Shown piece after piece: positions 58,800 through 64,000 of a stretch of 64,000 nt of DNA. The stretch is taken from assembly GCF_022605725.1 (NCBI RefSeq), contig NC_065554.1, positions 17,255,100-17,319,099 on the forward strand. Reading direction: 5' to 3'. Each line of letters opens with the position of its first letter. Position 1 is the first letter of the stretch. The stretch comes from Anthonomus grandis grandis. Lineage: Eukaryota > Arthropoda > Insecta > Coleoptera > Curculionidae. The position numbers and the translations under genes are program-made. A model generated the notes under the pieces. That model was given only the letters and a program-made list of their open reading frames with translations. It had not been told where the DNA came from and did no database searches.

Positions 58800-60460
58800 A
58801 GACAAATTGCGTTTATTATTTGTTGAAAATTTCTTTAAACATATCTAATCGCATATTAAATAAATAGTCCAAATTCTTCAAGGCGTATTCGGTTAACTGA
58901 AAAATGTATTATACAATTTTTGTTCTCAGTGTAATGAGAATTTGTTTTAATCGTCTTGATCGTAAAATATAAATACGTTGTTGGTATCAACATCCGCGCC
59001 CCTTCGTAGAAGCTATAAATTCTACCAGAAGTACTACAGGAAAGTTGTGAAAGAGATTTAAAGAGACCGGTAATATGAAATAAATATAAACAGGTCCACC
59101 AAGAGCAACAGAATATATACATGATATATACAGATTTATTCGCTTTCAGAAATTACAAAACCCCAATATAACTGCCCACTTACTAAAAAGTAAGCATCAA
59201 AATGTTCATTGCGTTAGTTTCACCGCTCAAACAATAAGAAATATGTACATATTTTTAATACTAAAGCTGAATTTAATTTATTTCATTAAAGTGCAGTAAA
59301 AACTAATATAGGTCTAAAAAATCATTTATATTAAGCATTATATATAATGAAATTTGAGCAAAAAACAGAACAAAAATTAAGTTGTGTTTAGATTTAAGTA
59401 GGAAAGTAGTATTATGGTAATTTTTTTGTTTTTAATTTTGACAAACTGTAATATAGGCTAAGATTCTTGAGACCATTACCTTTAAAGTATACTGTGTTTA
59501 TTAAATCTAACATTTTTGTATTTTACAAATTGCATTTTCAAAAAAAAAAAACCTTACATGAAATTAATGTTTATGTCAGATGCATTGTTAGAGCGCAAAT
59601 ACTATTCAGTGGAAATTGCCCAAGGAGATTGAGATGGGCCGAAGAACATCAGAATTGACAACAGCGTAAAGAATCATTCTGTGCACCTATAAATCAAGAT
59701 TTTATTCACATCCTGATTGAAGAAGGCTGAAGGTATTACGAACACTTCACTACGCATTTTTTTTTTTAAAACGTTCAAAAAGTTGACAGGTATCAAGGCA
59801 GAACTTTAATGGTTTGGGCTGGAGTTTCGATAGGTTTTCGGACTAATCTAGTTCCTATTGAAGGGTTTTTATTAGCAAATAAAAAATCAAATTGAATTTT
59901 GGAACTCGTTGTTCATCCATGCGCTACAGAATTTATGAAGTACATATCTGCATGTTACAAGAACCGGTGGGAACTTGTTAGAGAAACACAACATTCAAGT
60001 ATTGCTATAGCCTGCACAATCCCTAATTGGGATATGTTGAAAAGGCGTGTTTAAGGTGAAGGACAGAGTTGCTGAACTGTATGGAAGAGCAATAGCTATA
60101 TATTGAGCAAACGATATTGTCAGCTTAATTAAGAGCATGACAAACAGATATCGAGCTTATATTTATACCAGCAGAACAGTCATACAAGCTTGTCATTTTC
60201 AGGGATTTTGGACTTTTTCATTTTTATTAACTTTTCTTTAAAATTTATTACTTCGAATTTTTGATATTTTACTTCTTTAAATTATATTATAAATTTACTG
60301 GTATAGTACGATGAATTTTTGGTAAATTAATATTCAGCAGTGTTTCCAAAATCAATTCAGATATATTTAATTTAAATATTTTCAAATAATAATTTATTTA
60401 ATTGTTTTTTAGTACTTTTCTCCCCTAGACCATTTTGATATATGTATATTTTTATTTTCG
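58800..60460 (+). mobile_element. Tc1-like transposon, copy B, with internal insertion
   Basis: Same family as 48366-49635. Shared stretches are TTATTTGTTGAAAATTTCTT (58816), GAGAATTTGTTTTAAT (58937), CGAAGAACATCAGAAT (59640), GAGTTTCGATAGGTTTTCGG (59822), and the 3' tail near 60400-60440. Transposase traces include GPPRAT and NITAHLLKSKHQ, then FTAQTIRN (59218), and RCIVRAQILFSGNCPRRLRW (59579). About 300 bp (59260-59560) separate the last two but not in copy A, so an insertion is inferred. The left terminal 60 bp of copy A is not recognisable here. Confidence 0.75.
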
Positions 60461-60464
60461 TTTA

Positions 60465-60785
60465 TACCAAAGATAAAAAGGACAAAAAACAATAACTTCT
60501 AAATTATCTTATTGCAGATGCTTTATTTTTTTCCGGCAATATCGGTTCGCTCCTGTTTGTTACACCTGTATATCTTTCTTTTTTGTAAACTCTTAGTTGC
60601 AAAGGGCTATTATAAAATAACTGATTTTTTGTCGGATAGATTTTAGACATTTTTACCTTTTTCTTGCAGGACTTTAGGTATTTTCTTTATATTTTTTACA
60701 CCATATCATTTCGCCTAATTTATTTCTGTGATTAATTTTTTTTTTTACAGTTTAACATTTAATAAAATTGTATATTTCGGGAGTG
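60465..60785. other. AT-rich spacer, no recognised feature
   Basis: GCTCCTGTTTGTTACACCTG at about 60551 is loosely repeated at about 61070 (TTCCTGTTCGTGATACCTG) on either side of the LINE tail below. This could be a decayed target duplication or chance. Confidence 0.3.
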
Positions 60786-60789
60786 AATA

Positions 60790-61066
60790 ATATCTGTTTG
60801 TGTTATACATATTGATACTCTTGACATTACATTAGCTTTGTATGTTTTGGTTCAGAGTCTTGGAGGAGTATTCTGAAGAATGGGGATGTTGTTGGTTTTA
60901 CCGGTATAGCTAAACCATATTCATGGAAGCAGAATGCCTTTAGGATGATGAACAATAGCATGCTAAATAACCTTTTTACATGTTTGTGTATATGTTTTTC
61001 TTTTTTACAGATTTGTCAACACATTTACTTTTATGACAATAAAGCGTATATTGATTGATTGATTGA
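60790..61066 (+). mobile_element. 3' tail of a LINE with (ATTG)n end
   Basis: The plus-strand segment ends GACAATAAAGCGTATATTG followed by four or so ATTG/GATT units at about 61051-61066. The nested LINE at 12790-14360 ends, on its own strand, with GACAATAAAGCATTGATTG, so both look like 3' ends of one family. Upstream of about 60790 no reverse-transcriptase coding was readable, so this copy is very short. Confidence 0.6.
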
Positions 61067-61149
61067 TTTTCCTGTTCGTGATACCTGTATGAATTGTTTT
61101 TTATAGGATTATTTCTATTCATTTTTACAATTTTAGATTTTCTTATGAA

Positions 61150-61310
61150 TGGACACTTAAATAAAAGACATTCTTTTTAGATGCTACTACAGTAAAAGAG
61201 CATAATTTTAGAACTTCTTGTTGAAACTTATGAGATTTTGAACCAACGCAACAAACGTTATCCAATGCAATTATTTTTTAGATTTTCTTAGTTTGGACTA
61301 TTATTAATAT
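61150..61310. repeat. Diverged repeat shared with 55340-55620
   Basis: Partner copy in the same orientation, starting directly after the LINE-tail region. Anchors are AAATAAAAGACATTCTTTTT and CCAATGCAATTATTTTTTAG. Confidence 0.6.
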
Positions 61311-61314
61311 ATTA

Positions 61315-63095
61315 TATTTTCTGTAAAAAAAATTAAAAATAGTATATTATCCACCTCAAAACTTCTGCCTTTTGACTAAAGTACATCATACTTAAAATTT
61401 AAATTCACCTAAGAAATTCACTCTGTCCGCATTTCTAAAATAAATAAGAAATCTATTTTTATTAATAAGGAAAATAAGTGGCTTACTGTAATAAATATAA
61501 GTTCCTAGGCTAAGCCATTACTAAGCAATTAGTTAGTATATTTTATGATAATTCATTAGTTTCTTTGTAACATTATTGCATTTATTATTTTTCTGAAGTT
61601 ATTTAATATGCTAATTGTAACTTTTAACTCATTTTTTACGTAATATTTTGCCTTATGCTATTAACGATTCCTGACAGAAGTACACTCCACATTCTCAAAT
61701 CTTGTGGAAACTATAACTGAAAATTTGTTTAAAACGAACAATTTTAAACTTACGATAATTTTTTTTATAGAGCTTATCTTCAAAACCCCCTCTTAATATT
61801 ATTTTCAAGGAATTACAAAATATTTGATAGAGCTTGGCTAAAGGCTATATGATATGATAATAAATTAAAAAATAAAATGAAGAAGTTCAGGGTAACAATT
61901 TATTGAAAAATAGTCAAACGCATGGTAAAAAGCATGTTTTTTTTAGGTAACAAATTCATTTCAAGTACTTCAAACGGCTCACAAATGATTGAGAATATTT
62001 TTTTTACAAATTGGTTTTTAATAAAAATAAAATTTACATAATATGTAGTGGTTTCTTTGATTTTGCAAAAAAATTGCATATATTATTTATAGCTTAAAGT
62101 TTTATAAAAAAAATACTGAAAATAATTTAAAAATTATTGTTCGTCTTTAGTTTATTGCGAAAACTTTAAATTTGGCTGAATAAAATTGTTGTAGCTCAGA
62201 TACCTAAAACTAACCTGACAAAAATGACTTTATGCAATTAATCTTAAAAAATATTTTTTTGGGGGTTAAATATAACTTAAGTTAGTGCGTTTATATTTTC
62301 ATTTTTTTTCATTTTAAATTTCTAGACTTTTAAGTAATCTCTAGAAAACGTAGTAATCAAATTTCTCTAAAACCAACACTGTTTTAGTTAAGACGATTTT
62401 AGATAATAAGATAATTCAAAGCTTTTCATTTATTCTAAAGAAAGTCAAATTTTTAAGCACTGGCGATCCTGGCTGAAAAGCTAGTTTTATCTTAAAAATT
62501 AATACACACAATTCTCACTAAGTCACAATTTTGTTTGCGCATAAAAAAGGGTATTCAAAAATATTTTTTAGTGATCCTTAAAAATCTTGACATTTAATGA
62601 AAATATAATAATTTCCTAATTTTTTAATTTTATACCAGAAAGCAAGAGACCCAGAAATATGGGTTTCATACAAAAATATTTCCTAGAAAATACTTTTTTG
62701 TAAAGTAAATGAATGAATATGGATCTATGTAATTGTTTTAGCTTCAAAAAATCTACAATTTATTTTATATATATAAATTAGTAAATACTCCATTTAAGTA
62801 TTTCAAGTTGTAAAAATATCCTTAAAAAAGATAAAGAAATTATTTTAAAAAAATTAATTCGGGTTCTATTGATTGATATTCTTTTGCATTTTATATTACA
62901 GGAGCACATTAAACTTTACCAAGATTTGTTTAATATTTATACATTTTTTTAGGAATCTATTTAGTAGCAATTTTTCCATAAATTAATCATTTATTAAATA
63001 TTACAAAAGGAAAAAGTCATATAGTAAACAAAACCCTAAAGGTACAAGACCCCAAAACAATATTTACAAGTTTATACTGACGACCCTCATATTTA
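61315..63095. other. AT-rich sequence, no recognised feature
   Basis: No ORF of note, no readable exon of the phosphodiesterase and no structured repeat. Confidence 0.4.
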
Positions 63096-63098
63096 ATA

Positions 63099-64000
63099 CG
63101 AGGGTTGCTATTTATATTTTGAGCCTTAGAAACACGTCCTTTAGGAGCTATTTGACGTTTTCATCTAAAAGTTTGGCCATTTAGACACTTACCTTCTTTA
63201 GCACATTTTGTCATTTACGAGTAACTTGCATTATTTTTAGCGACTCAAAAATTTCCTCTTAGCGAAAAAAGAGTTTGCTCGTAAACACTTTCGTGACATG
63301 ATTTTTTACGACTTTCGACGTGAATTGTCAAGAGAGAAATATTCTTGAATAACCTTTACGAATAATCTTGTTGTCTTTTACTTTTAGCAATAAAGCACTA
63401 TCCTTCGCAGTATTCTACAGCGCTGATATAATGAATTATATCGTGGATGTCATTCTCTCAGTTGTTATTCCAGAAAACAGTGACACTGTGCAAGTCTTAC
63501 TAAATAAAAATCGCCAAGTGACTTATCTTGAGACAAGCATAAAGCATGCTTGGGGATTAGAATTTCGAGCATCAATAAGATTGAAAGAAGAAAAAAATTT
63601 GTTTATGTTGAATCCCACATAATTTAGTGACAGTTCAAAAAGATGCTCGTATCAACTTTCTAAGAGTCTCTCAAGATGAGCTAAGTCTGATAAAAGTGAT
63701 TCATGTACAAACCATATCGAAGCAAGTTATTCCCTAATTCTTAAGAATAACTGTACATGTGTTAACATAATATTAGAATAATGCAGAGAGAGAATTATGA
63801 ACGAATAAGCGGCAACGAACGAGAATTTTAATCGAAGATAATTATCATATAGTGAAATATACAGGTCAGCTAAAAAACACTTCTAAAACGTTGTATTAAT
63901 GGGTTATTCTTAGGGCCTGATCTAGTACAAAATTACTTCTTTATGCAACAAAATACGTGGCCGGTTCTTTGGCACCTAAACTAAGCTATTAATGCATTTA
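63099..64000 (+). mobile_element. mariner transposon, 5' part, runs off the window
   Basis: The terminus CGAGGGTTGCTATTTATATT at 63099 follows TA and has the ACGAGGGT(T/C)GC look of mariner ends. Transposase coding starts soon after on the plus strand. The right end lies beyond 64000. CGACCCTC just outside (63081-63088) is a partial inverted copy of the terminus. Confidence 0.8.
63240..63760 (+). pseudogene. mariner transposase N-terminal half, frameshifted
   Basis: It begins near 63240 and becomes readable at RDMIFYDFRRELSREKYS (about 63291), the first helix-turn-helix. The open frame 63368-63622 contains SVVIPENSDTVQVLLNKNRQ followed by VTYLETSIKHAWGL, equivalent to the spacer and second HTH (V-x-x-L-I..R-x-V-T-Y-R-E-I-E). 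After a frame change PHNLVTVQKDARINFLRV (about 63616) corresponds to WxPHxLxxxQKxxRVxxC. The catalytic DD34D core would follow near or beyond the edge. Several indels make it a dead copy. It was assigned by motif order; the subfamily is not determined. Confidence 0.8.

Noticed and set aside
63368..63622. An 84-codon plus-strand frame considered as a possible host exon.
   Set aside because: Its VIPENSD and VTYLETS segments match the mariner transposase spacer and second HTH, and a mariner terminus lies 270 bp upstream.
1..64000. CRISPR arrays, operons, ribosome binding sites, tRNA and rRNA genes.
   Set aside because: No regular repeat-spacer array or cloverleaf was seen, and the sequence is clearly eukaryotic nuclear DNA with spliced exons.

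Overview
This is about 64 kb of AT-rich eukaryotic DNA, almost certainly from an insect. The evidence is very low coding density, long introns with GT..AG borders, and a mixed load of decayed Tc1/mariner, piggyBac, Jockey/CR1-like and RTE-like elements. A beetle is plausible, but the order cannot be fixed from the sequence alone.

One host gene can be supported. It is an acid sphingomyelinase-like phosphodiesterase (SMPDL3-type, calcineurin-like metallophosphoesterase fold) on the minus strand. Four internal exons are recognisable: 51255-51463, 44192-44349, 20757-20952 and 7674-7786. All three junctions keep phase and splice consensus, and together they give about 225 consecutive residues, roughly half the protein. 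The introns are about 6.9, 23.2 and 13.0 kb. The 5' exons (signal peptide, first metal-binding motifs) and the 3' exons were not found; they probably lie beyond the window or in short exons I missed. Most of the window is therefore intron of this gene.

The rest is mostly mobile DNA. From left to right: a 423-bp element with a 12-bp target duplication (1568-1990); an RTE-like fragment (2890-3311); a long antisense LINE with endonuclease, RT and the ORF1 tail (3490-6512); a Tc1/mariner-type transposon with long terminal inverted repeats and a second LINE nested inside it (12366-16003); a candidate MITE (22147-22660); a tandem repeat cluster (23735-24520); a 3' LINE fragment (24960-25970); a possible solo LTR (29470-29850); and a complete piggyBac-like element with TTAA duplications (30015-32796). 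Further right are an RTE-like 3' end (39150-39600), several Tc1/mariner-superfamily remnants (40880-41260, 44880-45420, 46640-47290, 48366-49635, 57747-58760, 58800-60460), two copies of a foldback MITE family (43223-43347, 54238-54380), diverged duplicated blocks (54400-56680, 55340/61150), a LINE 3' tail (60790-61066), and the 5' part of a mariner element that runs off the right edge (63099-64000).

No complete intact protein-coding gene, tRNA, rRNA or CRISPR array was seen. Several islands with more G+C than their surroundings and no ORF or repeat signature lie inside introns (around 11680-11930, 21230-21560, 35000-35200, 38500-38720, 47930-48200, 50960-51130, 57400-57680). They are candidate regulatory elements by inference only.
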